Shown here in pieces: positions 14,606 through 20,265 of a stretch of 28,100 bases of DNA (its first letter is position 1; the number at the start of each line of letters is the position of its first letter). This DNA comes from JBAZJI01 sp964596325 (GTDB taxonomy: Bacteria; Patescibacteriota; Minisyncoccia; Minisyncoccales; JAGOPM01). The notes beneath the pieces were generated by a model. The model had not been told where the DNA came from. It worked only from the letters and a program-made list of their open reading frames with translations, and searched no databases. A program made the translations under genes and the position numbers. Location of the stretch: contig CAZQSQ010000011.1 of NCBI GenBank assembly GCA_964596325.1, positions 1 to 28,100 of the forward strand, written 5' to 3'.

Positions 14606-15985
14606 TTATGCTTTGATTTTGTCTGAAAACAATTGCAAACTTCCCGGCGAAAACATCAGTTCATTTGGAATTTGATTCCAATCTCCCTGATTGTCGCAAA
14701 AATGATCGAATATCCTTACTGCCAATGCGGCAGTAGTGGCGGCCACGGTTTCAATACTCATCGAAGTTCCGCAAGACGATAATTCTGCCTGGGAGTCGTC
14801 GCATAAAGTATCTTCCCAATATTGACAATGCTTCGGATTGTTAGGGTCGATCAGGTAAATCTTGCAATACTGGGAAGACATTCTTGTCTCCACCATGGCT
14901 TTGATCGCCCTATTTCCTTTGATGCAGTTTTTCCAAATTTCCTTGCGTCCGCTCATAGTATCAACCAGAAGGAAAACATATGGTCCAAGACCGCTTTGAC
15001 TGCAAACCTTTTCATTATGGGCGAAGCTTGGAAATCCAACTACGTCTTCAATGATATTCTTCATGGCTTCAACTTTAGGCTTGCCAATATCCTCCATTCT
15101 GAAAAGCTGGTTTGGAATATTGTGGGGCATAACCGTATCAAAATCCCAAAAATTAATATTGCGCGCGCCGACTTGCGCGAGAAAGAAACCCGCGTGCGAG
15201 CCGGTGGCTCCGCAACCAATAATATCAAGTTTTGTATTTAAGATTGTGGAAGGGTCGTAGACAGGGCGGTCGGGCGGAAAGCCATTATTTAAGGCATCAT
15301 TGGCCTTAATTTTGCTCTTTTGGACACAAAGGTTGAGCAGGTCAAGGGTGAATTCGTTATTCATATTCCCCCAATTGAACTGGCATTTTAGAAGCCTCTG
15401 CATCTGCTCGACAGCCACGGCTCCAGCCAATACCGAAGTCGGCATCGATGTTTGCGGCCTTGGCTTTTCTTCCTGCGCTAACGACTTCTCATAATAGGTA
15501 ATATGATCGCGATTACAGGGATCTAATACGTAAATCCTAAAACTTTCCGGTCCCAGCCTCACGTCAATAAAGATTTTGATGAACGGGTTATATTTTATTC
15601 CCGATTTCGCCCAAATCTCCCTGCGGCTGGCTATAGTATCAGTACACTGAAAAACGATTTTCCCAAACTGCTCACGCGAGGCCACGTTGTGGTCAAACAT
15701 CTTAATTCCGAATCCTGCCAATTTGCGGATGATTGCGTCCATCGCTTCGGTCTTCTTTTTGCCGACGTCGCAATGGCGGAAGAATTGGCTTGGCACACTT
15801 TCCTCATAAACAATCCCGTTGTCGTAGCAGAATATTTTTTCTGCCCCGATTTGGGAAAGAATTAAAGCGATTGCCGAACCGACCGACCCCAAACCAATGA
15901 CGCTTACCTGATGCGGTCGCAACAACTCCGGGTTAAAGATTTCCTGTTGCCTGGAGAAATCGCATATTACCGCTCCCTCGGACAT
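14606..15985 (-). CDS. Single-chain E1-like activating enzyme with two ThiF domains (459 aa)
   Basis: E1/ThiF/MoeB-family enzyme expected to adenylate the Ubl C-terminus with ATP. Two colinear ThiF domains are fused. Domain 1 (about 20-235): GLGSVGS at 31-37, acidic D55, FFRHCDVGKKK at 68-78, D116. Domain 2 (about 245-459): GCGATG at 257-262, D281/D283, QLFRMEDIGKPK at 293-304, D342. Both carry the same DTxxxRxEIW and TSM landmarks, so the gene arose by internal duplication. In domain 2 the TSM is preceded by a Cys (C405, in SSCGTSMS); in domain 1 the same position is P177. Only domain 2 therefore seems able to form the Ubl thioester, with C395 as a second candidate. This asymmetry resembles the inactive and active adenylation halves of eukaryotic E1. 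The ATG overlaps the JAMM stop by one base (TAATG), with AAGGAG 7 nt upstream. Confidence 0.88.
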   Translation of the reverse strand: MSEGAVICDFSRQQEIFNPELLRPHQVSVIGLGSVGSAIALILSQIGAEKIFCYDNGIVYEESVPSQFFRHCDVGKKKTEAMDAIIRKLAGFGIKMFDHNVASREQFGKIVFQCTDTIASRREIWAKSGIKYNPFIKIFIDVRLGPESFRIYVLDPCNRDHITYYEKSLAQEEKPRPQTSMPTSVLAGAVAVEQMQRLLKCQFNWGNMNNEFTLDLLNLCVQKSKIKANDALNNGFPPDRPVYDPSTILNTKLDIIGCGATGSHAGFFLAQVGARNINFWDFDTVMPHNIPNQLFRMEDIGKPKVEAMKNIIEDVVGFPSFAHNEKVCSQSGLGPYVFLLVDTMSGRKEIWKNCIKGNRAIKAMVETRMSSQYCKIYLIDPNNPKHCQYWEDTLCDDSQAELSSCGTSMSIETVAATTAALAVRIFDHFCDNQGDWNQIPNELMFSPGSLQLFSDKIKA

Positions 15986-17040
15986 TACCAGACTCCTTTC
16001 GTACTGACCTTTGCCTTTACCTCTTTTTGGGCTGCTTCAAGAATGTCATCACTGATGGCGCAAACCAAGCCGTAATAATGCTTGATAAGCTTCAGTTTTC
16101 TTTCGTAGTCGTAAAGAGTGATGTGGGCTTCATTTTTCTTGTTGAAAATGCCCCTTATCATGTAGGGGGTCAACCCTGTATTAAATGTATCCATTTGTCT
16201 GTCGTCTTGGCTGGATGGACCCACACTCATATCGTGATGGCTGTGCCACCAAAGCTTATTCTTTTTTGTATCTTTGGCTCTGCCGTCCCTTACCATTTTC
16301 TCCTGCATTTCCGGAATCCAATTGCTGCAGTCTGTCTCCGCATAGGAGCAGACCTGCTTTGGTAAAAGGATCTCTGTCACCAAAAACTTATTCTTGTCCC
16401 TTGGGTCGAACCTTTCGACCTGTCCGAATCCGCCTACTTCCTTCGGGTTAAGACGGATGTAAGCAAAGAGGACTTGCCAAGCTGTTTGGGTGAAATACAA
16501 GTCGAAATTGAATGGATTGAATGGCGCGCCACTTAGGTCATACACTTCTGCTACCTCCTGCGTTGCCTGAAAAGTCGTGAACTGCCGAACCTTGTTTTGA
16601 TCAAACCAAGAAACTTTGTTAGTCAGCATGTCATGATTCAAACCCGTCTCAATGCAAACCTGTTCAATGATTCTTATATCAAGCGGCGCAGGCTCCACTG
16701 GTGCAGTTTTTTGAGCGTCCTCCGAAACCGGTTTTTCCAACTCTGATTTTTCTGCAACTGCATCCTCTGCCTTAGGTGCTGCCTGGTCGATTTTTTGCTC
16801 TGCCATTGGCAGAATCGTTGCCTCCTCAGCCTTTGCTTGCTCTTCGGCTTTTATTGGCCTCTCAGCTGTTTGCTTTGGAGACTCAACGACTATTACCGAT
16901 TTTTGGTCAGTACTAATTTTTTCCGTTTTTGCGGGCACCTGGCATTTCCAGCCGCGCCGGCAAAGCCAATTCCATAGACAGCGGAAAAATCCCGCTATTC
17001 TCTGCCACACGCTTTTTTTGTTTCCACTTATCTTTTGCAT
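15985..17040 (-). CDS. JAMM/MPN+ (JAB) metalloprotease, putative Ubl isopeptidase (351 aa)
   Basis: Zinc metalloprotease of the Rpn11/JAB family, expected to process the Ubl precursor and remove Ubl from targets. The catalytic domain occupies about 170-325. All ligands are visible: E201 in KEVGGFG, then HSH at 266-268, S276 and D279, an exact HxHx7SxxD pattern. The N-terminus (11-33) is rich in Trp, Phe, Cys and Arg and could lie flat on a membrane. A long Ala/Glu/Lys/Pro linker (about 35-118) separates it from the catalytic part. A region at about 120-170 is unassigned. The start has AAGGAGG upstream. It is the second gene of the operon, 13 nt behind the E2-like gene and fused by TAATG to E1. 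Confidence 0.9.
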   Translation of the reverse strand: MQKISGNKKSVWQRIAGFFRCLWNWLCRRGWKCQVPAKTEKISTDQKSVIVVESPKQTAERPIKAEEQAKAEEATILPMAEQKIDQAAPKAEDAVAEKSELEKPVSEDAQKTAPVEPAPLDIRIIEQVCIETGLNHDMLTNKVSWFDQNKVRQFTTFQATQEVAEVYDLSGAPFNPFNFDLYFTQTAWQVLFAYIRLNPKEVGGFGQVERFDPRDKNKFLVTEILLPKQVCSYAETDCSNWIPEMQEKMVRDGRAKDTKKNKLWWHSHHDMSVGPSSQDDRQMDTFNTGLTPYMIRGIFNKKNEAHITLYDYERKLKLIKHYYGLVCAISDDILEAAQKEVKAKVSTKGVW

Positions 17041-17053
17041 TCTATCCTCCTTC

Positions 17054-18106
17054 TCAAATTGGGGCTAATTTGCCGTTGTATTCGCTCTCTTTGGCAACTG
17101 GCCACTCGACGATATGTTTCCCAAGACCGTCTCCGGGGTTATGTGAATTTATCAAGAAATGCAACAACTCCAGAATCAGCTTGCAAAAATTTCGCGCGAG
17201 CCACAATTCTCTAACCGTTTGTTCATAAGTGCCAAAACAAGCCTTCCCTGTCGGAAAAACATGCGGGGCCTGCTGGCCGCCATCAAGTGGGCAGGTTAGA
17301 TTTTCAAATCTTATCAATTCGACATCGAAAATGTCAGTTCTAACCCTTTCGTGCGAATCAGTAATCGTTATCGGAATCTGGATTTTGAACTCTCCGATGC
17401 GTCTAACGGAAAGCATCCGCATGGTGCCTTGTTCCTTTTCAATGGCATATATTGTTTTTGTAAAAACAATGATGCGATCGCCATCAACGGTAATCCTCTT
17501 GATTAGAGGGCTTTTCATAAGCATGTCGTATTGGTTTGTGAACTCCTGTGCATCCAATTCTGGGTGCGCGCCCAATACTTCAAGCCTCAAGCTTACCTCA
17601 TCAAGATCTTGGAGCGCCTTAGTGTAATTCTGACAGATTTCGTCTGCCCGATCTTGAAGAATTTTCTTTTTCTTGATCAAAGAATTCCTCAAGCTGTTGT
17701 TGTTCTTGCTGCAAATTGCAACAAACCGCGTCCTACTTTCAGTGTCGCCTCTGGGCGGCGGTGGCTCTCCAGCCATTCGCTCACACGCCTGATCGCTAAG
17801 CGAATCAGGACCAGCTTCACGTATTTGTCGCGCTCGCCTAACCGTTGCACTATTTACAATCTGGATCATTGTGAGCGAATCATTACTCGTCCTCCGAAAA
17901 GACACCGATCCCCTTGGAATGTTCAGCAACCGTTCTAAATCACTTTCGTTCTCGTCAAGCGGATAAAAACAATAACCGCTGATTTCTTCATCTCCGACCA
18001 TTGCCGAAGACGGCTGCACCGTCTTACCGGAACTAATAAGTCTCGCTCTAATATCCGCCGATGCATTCGGAATGAATCCGATTCGCATACTCATAATCAT
18101 ACTCAT
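17054..18106 (-). CDS. E2-like ubiquitin-conjugating enzyme fold protein with candidate active-site Cys (350 aa)
   Basis: The C-terminal part (about 195-337) fits a prokaryotic E2-type UBC domain. Residues 281-292 read PHVFPTGKACFG, which parallels the E2 signature HPN-x(n)-G-xx-C-L; C290 would carry the Ubl thioester received from E1. Helices follow, ending HIVEWPV. A coiled coil lies at about 135-178, and the N-terminal 130 residues are an unassigned domain. The ATG at 18106 is chosen because AAGGAGG lies 7 nt upstream; an extension to a TTG at 18139 has no ribosome site. It is the first gene of the operon E2, JAMM, E1, Ubl. The C-terminus aligns with that of the 277-aa membrane protein encoded next door. 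The E2 call rests on motif, homologue and context, and the fold should be tested by structure prediction. Confidence 0.75.
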   Translation of the reverse strand: MSMIMSMRIGFIPNASADIRARLISSGKTVQPSSAMVGDEEISGYCFYPLDENESDLERLLNIPRGSVSFRRTSNDSLTMIQIVNSATVRRARQIREAGPDSLSDQACERMAGEPPPPRGDTESRTRFVAICSKNNNSLRNSLIKKKKILQDRADEICQNYTKALQDLDEVSLRLEVLGAHPELDAQEFTNQYDMLMKSPLIKRITVDGDRIIVFTKTIYAIEKEQGTMRMLSVRRIGEFKIQIPITITDSHERVRTDIFDVELIRFENLTCPLDGGQQAPHVFPTGKACFGTYEQTVRELWLARNFCKLILELLHFLINSHNPGDGLGKHIVEWPVAKESEYNGKLAPI

Positions 18107-18167
18107 AACATTGCCTCCTTTTTTGATCTTTTTTTGCAACTCTCTTATTCGATTTTTAAGTCGAAAA

Positions 18168-18188
18168 TGACAATATTGCTATTTGTCA
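18168..18188. promoter_or_regulatory. Palindrome in the leader of the E2 operon (candidate operator)
   Basis: TGACAA (18168-18173) and TTGTCA (18183-18188) are inverted 6-bp arms around a 9-nt centre, lying downstream of the predicted transcription start. The minus-strand arm TTGACAA repeats the core found in the island -35 boxes. Confidence 0.4.
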
Positions 18189-18206
18189 ATTTCTTTCTTT
18201 CATGAA

Positions 18207-18235
18207 ACTATAACACTTTGATTAGTAATTGTCAA
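18207..18235 (-). promoter_or_regulatory. Promoter of the E2-JAMM-E1-Ubl operon
   Basis: TTGACA (18235-18230), a 17-nt spacer and TATAGT (18212-18207) preceded by TGT (extended -10). This is the strongest promoter match in the island. The leader is about 94 nt. The rest of 18107-18270 is AT-rich and holds no gene. Confidence 0.8.
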
Positions 18236-18270
18236 TAGCAAAAATACCTTAAATAACCTTTCAAAATAAA

Positions 18271-18292
18271 GAAAAAAGCCGCGTTTGCGGCT
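18271..18292 (-). terminator. Terminator of the membrane E2-variant gene
   Basis: GCCGC-GTTT-GCGGC with an extra A/T pair, followed by six T on the minus strand, directly after the TAA stop at 18294. Confidence 0.88.
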
Positions 18293-18293
18293 A

Positions 18294-19127
18294 TTAATTT
18301 TGGAGCACCGGCCAGTGAATTATTCTTTGCCCATAAGCATCGTTTTCGTCAATATTACAGATGACATTTATGACCATTTGAACCAATCCTGCATAATCAC
18401 GGTTGGCGATAAAACTTGGTATTGCCTGTTTGATTTGGACAGGAATTATCCGGCCAGAACCATCAATATAGGGGGCAAAGTATGGCAGAGTGTCGATGAC
18501 TTTTGGTCTGTCGGCGCCAATACAAACTACTCCACCCTTACTTCCATTATGATAAATGACAATGTTAAAGCGCCCGAATCCATGGCGCCTATTGTCCCGC
18601 GGGTCGACAGCTGAAAGTTCGCGGGTGGTAACAACCATGTTTTCATTGTTTACCGTAATCATCCGCTCGCTCCCGACTTCCGGAATCGCAGCAATGCTTT
18701 CAAATTGCTTCTTGACTCGCTCTTCATAATTGATGTCAGGAAAACTTTGCAATTCTACATTGGCTTCCCTTATTTGTTCAACGATTGGAAAATACTGATC
18801 TTCTAAATGTTTAGCCTCATCAATGAGCGCCCTTTCCCTATCGGCATCTTTCTCAATGCGCGAATAAAACTTCATTCTCCGGTTCAAAATTCGTATTGCA
18901 ACGGAAAACAGACAATAGGTAAAAAACCCTAAGCAAAGACCACCGCCTAATGCAATAGCAATAATCTTTAGGATTGTTGAATCATCTGGGCCATTGATGA
19001 TAACGACAACCAGCACGGCAAGAGAAGCCAGAAGCATGGGTCCAAAAATAGAAATACTAGTCTGCCAGCTTTGAAGCCACCCCTTTTGTCTCTGCATAGC
19101 ATTCAAAGCTCTAGTTACGTTTGTCAT
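18294..19127 (-). CDS. Membrane-anchored E2-variant (Cys-less, UEV-like) protein (277 aa)
   Basis: Two hydrophobic helices (about 25-45 and 53-81) form an N-terminal hairpin anchor, followed by a charged helical or coiled-coil stretch (about 85-125). The C-terminal domain (about 142-274) aligns with the E2-like domain of the 350-aa protein: APYIDGSGRII (218-228) matches APHVFPTGKAC, and after it 46 versus 47 residues lead to the same ending, IIHWPV against HIVEWPV. The active-site Cys position is I228, so this looks like a catalytically dead E2 variant tethered to the cytoplasmic membrane face, analogous to eukaryotic UEV proteins. Other Cys (C202, C257) are elsewhere. The ATG at 19127 is chosen over a GTG at 19139 because GAGG sits 8 nt upstream. 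The gene has its own promoter and terminator, so it can be made independently of the conjugation operon. Confidence 0.72.
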   Translation of the reverse strand: MTNVTRALNAMQRQKGWLQSWQTSISIFGPMLLASLAVLVVVIINGPDDSTILKIIAIALGGGLCLGFFTYCLFSVAIRILNRRMKFYSRIEKDADRERALIDEAKHLEDQYFPIVEQIREANVELQSFPDINYEERVKKQFESIAAIPEVGSERMITVNNENMVVTTRELSAVDPRDNRRHGFGRFNIVIYHNGSKGGVVCIGADRPKVIDTLPYFAPYIDGSGRIIPVQIKQAIPSFIANRDYAGLVQMVINVICNIDENDAYGQRIIHWPVLQN

Positions 19128-19183
19128 TTTTATCCTCACTTTCCTTATATGTTGTCAATAAAACTAATATCTTTAACTTCTAT

Positions 19184-19211
19184 ATTTTAACACTAAATAT
19201 CATTCTGTCAA
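19184..19211 (-). promoter_or_regulatory. Promoter of the membrane E2-variant gene
   Basis: TTGACA (19211-19206), a 16-nt spacer and TAAAAT (19189-19184) preceded by TGT. A second TTGACA-type core (TTATTGACAACAT) lies between the predicted start and the gene. Confidence 0.7.
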
Positions 19212-19258
19212 TATCAACTTCGCCAAGCTATGCTAATCAAAAAAGACTATCACGAAAG

Positions 19259-19287
19259 ATAGACGTCTTTCTACCACCTCTGCATAT
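19259..19287. repeat. Direct repeat copy 2: relic of the permease 5' end (right border of the island)
   Basis: These 29 bp match 11731-11759 at 28 positions. On the minus strand they read ATGCAGAGGTGGTAG, so codon 5 is a stop where the real permease has CAG. Coding similarity ends abruptly after the ninth codon. The promoter side keeps TATAAT 7 nt before the dead ATG. An imperfect hairpin (19242-19251 with 19257-19269) spans the island edge of the repeat. Confidence 0.85.
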
Positions 19288-19332
19288 GGCTAATTATAAC
19301 TGATTTTCTGGCCATCAGCTGTGCAAAAATAC

Positions 19333-19356
19333 AAAAAACCATCTTTTAGATGGTTT
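19333..19356 (-). terminator. Terminator of the 90-aa gene
   Basis: AAACCATC-TTTTA-GATGGTTT with six T following on the minus strand, 10 nt after the stop codon. Confidence 0.85.
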
Positions 19357-19366
19357 GCTTTATCAA

Positions 19367-19639
19367 TCAGAATAAAATGGCGCGAATTATGTCCAAAATT
19401 TCATCAAAGGATTTTCCGGGCAATAGCTGCACGACTCCTTGGGCTCTGTGCAAAAAGCTTAGGTGGATAAACTCACTCCATGTAGATTCTCTGAGAATTT
19501 CGCACTGCCATCGGTCTTCGAGCCTGCAGCCGGAGTTCATGTTATATAACACTACAGCCAACTTTTTTTCAACTGTATCTGCCTTTTCTTCGACCATGTC
19601 TATTGGTCTCGACTTGCTTTTATCCTCTTTGTCAGCCAT
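19367..19639 (-). CDS. Small protein of unknown function next to the island (90 aa)
   Basis: I do not recognise the family. The first 25 residues are charged and probably disordered; the rest mixes predicted strands (KLAVVLYNM, WQCEILRES) and a C-terminal helix (SFDEILDIIRAILF). There is no membrane helix. The gene has a well-formed unit: TTGACG-17-TATAAT promoter, GAGGGGG ribosome site and a terminator. It lies just outside the right repeat of the ubiquitin-like island, in the same orientation, so it could be a host gene, an island satellite or a remnant. AT-rich palindromes at 19659-19672 and 19679-19696 lie in its leader and promoter. Confidence 0.68.
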   Translation of the reverse strand: MADKEDKSKSRPIDMVEEKADTVEKKLAVVLYNMNSGCRLEDRWQCEILRESTWSEFIHLSFLHRAQGVVQLLPGKSFDEILDIIRAILF

Positions 19640-19658
19640 TTATTATTTCCCCCTCTTT

Positions 19659-19672
19659 ATATTTATAAATAT
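19659..19672. repeat. Perfect 14-bp palindrome in the leader of the 90-aa gene
   Basis: ATATTTATAAATAT is its own complement. A second, 18-bp AT palindrome (19679-19696) covers the -10. Either could be an operator, but such AT-only palindromes also arise by chance. Confidence 0.35.
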
Positions 19673-19682
19673 CTGTGATTAT

Positions 19683-19711
19683 ATTATATAATATAATTAT
19701 ACTTTCGTCAA
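19683..19711 (-). promoter_or_regulatory. Promoter of the 90-aa gene
   Basis: TTGACG (19711-19706), exactly 17 nt, and TATAAT (19688-19683). The -35 is 14 nt from the stop of the GIY-YIG gene. Confidence 0.7.
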
Positions 19712-19725
19712 TCAAAAAATAAATG

Positions 19726-20004
19726 CTAACCGGAGTCGCCTTGAAAATAGTTTCTCAATATTAAGCCCAAACTCCTCTTCCCAGCAGAAGTCTTAAAATA
19801 TTCTTCGCGGCGCAAAGCATCAGACTTGTTTGCAAAATACTCACAAAATATCAACTGAAATGGGCGCCTTGGAGAAGTGGCCGAGGAATTACCTCGAAAG
19901 TGATCCGTCAATCTCTGTTTTAGATTTTCACTAAAACCGATATACATATTTCCATCCTTAAGACTTTGCAAAACATAAATGCAATAACGAAGTTTTTTTA
20001 GCAT
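19726..20004 (-). CDS. GIY-YIG domain endonuclease-like protein (92 aa)
   Basis: Single-domain GIY-YIG protein. The signature is clear: CIYVLQSLKDGNMYIGFSEN (about 8-27) followed by LKQRLTDH with the conserved Arg, and a Glu in the RREEYFK helix (about 66-72). This is the standalone family related to the UvrC N-terminal nuclease and to small YhbQ-like proteins; the cellular role is unknown and homing, repair and recombination have all been suggested for relatives. The last codons and stop of the gene contain a 14-nt exact copy of the tRNA-Glu 3' part, and the tRNA lies 160 nt upstream. The ATG is 7 nt behind a TATAAT, without Shine-Dalgarno. Confidence 0.88.
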   Translation of the reverse strand: MLKKLRYCIYVLQSLKDGNMYIGFSENLKQRLTDHFRGNSSATSPRRPFQLIFCEYFANKSDALRREEYFKTSAGKRSLGLILRNYFQGDSG

Positions 20005-20011
20005 TACATTA

Positions 20012-20039
20012 ATTATATTTTGTCTCTCTAATAGTGCAA
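20012..20039 (-). promoter_or_regulatory. Putative leaderless promoter of the GIY-YIG gene
   Basis: TTGCAC (20039-20034), 16 nt, TATAAT (20017-20012), then 7 nt to the ATG. The -35 overlaps the hairpin at 20035-20058, so hairpin or protein binding there could affect expression. Confidence 0.55.
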
Positions 20040-20058
20040 AACGCCAAAGCGTTTTGCA
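20035..20058. repeat. Perfect 10-bp hairpin TGCAAAACGC-CAAA-GCGTTTTGCA
   Basis: Perfect inverted repeat without a T run, so it is not a simple terminator. It lies between the GIY-YIG gene and the tRNA-Glu trailer and overlaps the GIY-YIG -35. Confidence 0.8.
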
Positions 20059-20066
20059 GAAACATT

Positions 20067-20080
20067 AGCGGCGCCCTGCA
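20067..20080. repeat. Inverted copy of the tRNA-Glu 3' end
   Basis: TTAGCGGCGCCCTG on the plus strand is the exact complement of 20162-20175, which is the acceptor end of tRNA-Glu plus its first trailer bases. The transcript could therefore pair its acceptor strand with this sequence. Confidence 0.8.
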
Positions 20081-20105
20081 GCAGAGCCTTCGGCACGCTG
20101 CAGGG
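20076..20105. repeat. Hairpin CCCTGCAGC...GCTGCAGGG in the tRNA-Glu trailer
   Basis: A 9-bp perfect stem with a 12-nt loop. It abuts further inverted arms: GCCCTGAAGT (20108-20117) with ACTTCAGGGC (20158-20167), which enclose the terminator. Confidence 0.7.
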
Positions 20106-20120
20106 CAGCCCTGAAGTGTC

Positions 20121-20153
20121 AAAAAAAACGACACTATTAAATGTCGTTTTTTT
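20121..20153. terminator. Bidirectional-type terminator downstream of tRNA-Glu
   Basis: Runs of A and T flank ACGACA-CTATTAAA-TGTCGT, giving a T run on either strand. On the minus strand it ends the dcw/tRNA-Glu transcript 14 nt after the tRNA. Confidence 0.85.
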
Positions 20154-20166
20154 GTCTACTTCAGGG

Positions 20167-20239
20167 CGCCGCTAACCGGAGTCGAACCGGTGTTACGCCC
20201 GTGAGAGGGGCGTGTCCTAGGCCACTAGACGATAGCGGC
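20167..20239 (-). tRNA. tRNA-Glu (anticodon CUC)
   Basis: The 73-nt cloverleaf has acceptor stem GCCGCTA/TAGCGGC, a D arm with TCGTCTAGTGG typical of tRNA-Glu, anticodon stem CGCCC/GGGCG with loop CTCTCAC (anticodon CTC), and the T arm with GGTTCGACTCC. The discriminator is G and no CCA is encoded. It begins 26 nt after the stop of the Mur-ligase-like gene without a convincing promoter of its own, so it may be processed from the dcw transcript. Confidence 0.95.
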
Positions 20240-20265
20240 TAACGAAAATTAATATAACAAAATTA

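Noticed and set aside
11834..19127. Naming the island a known Bil, Bub or CBASS defence system
   Set aside because: No effector such as a cyclase or nuclease is present, E1 and E2 are not fused, and an ARC/Mpa ATPase is not part of those systems as I know them; a defence role stays possible but unproven.
11760..19258. Integrase, transposase or relaxase inside the island
   Set aside because: All seven genes were accounted for on the minus strand, and no plus-strand frame shows recombinase motifs.
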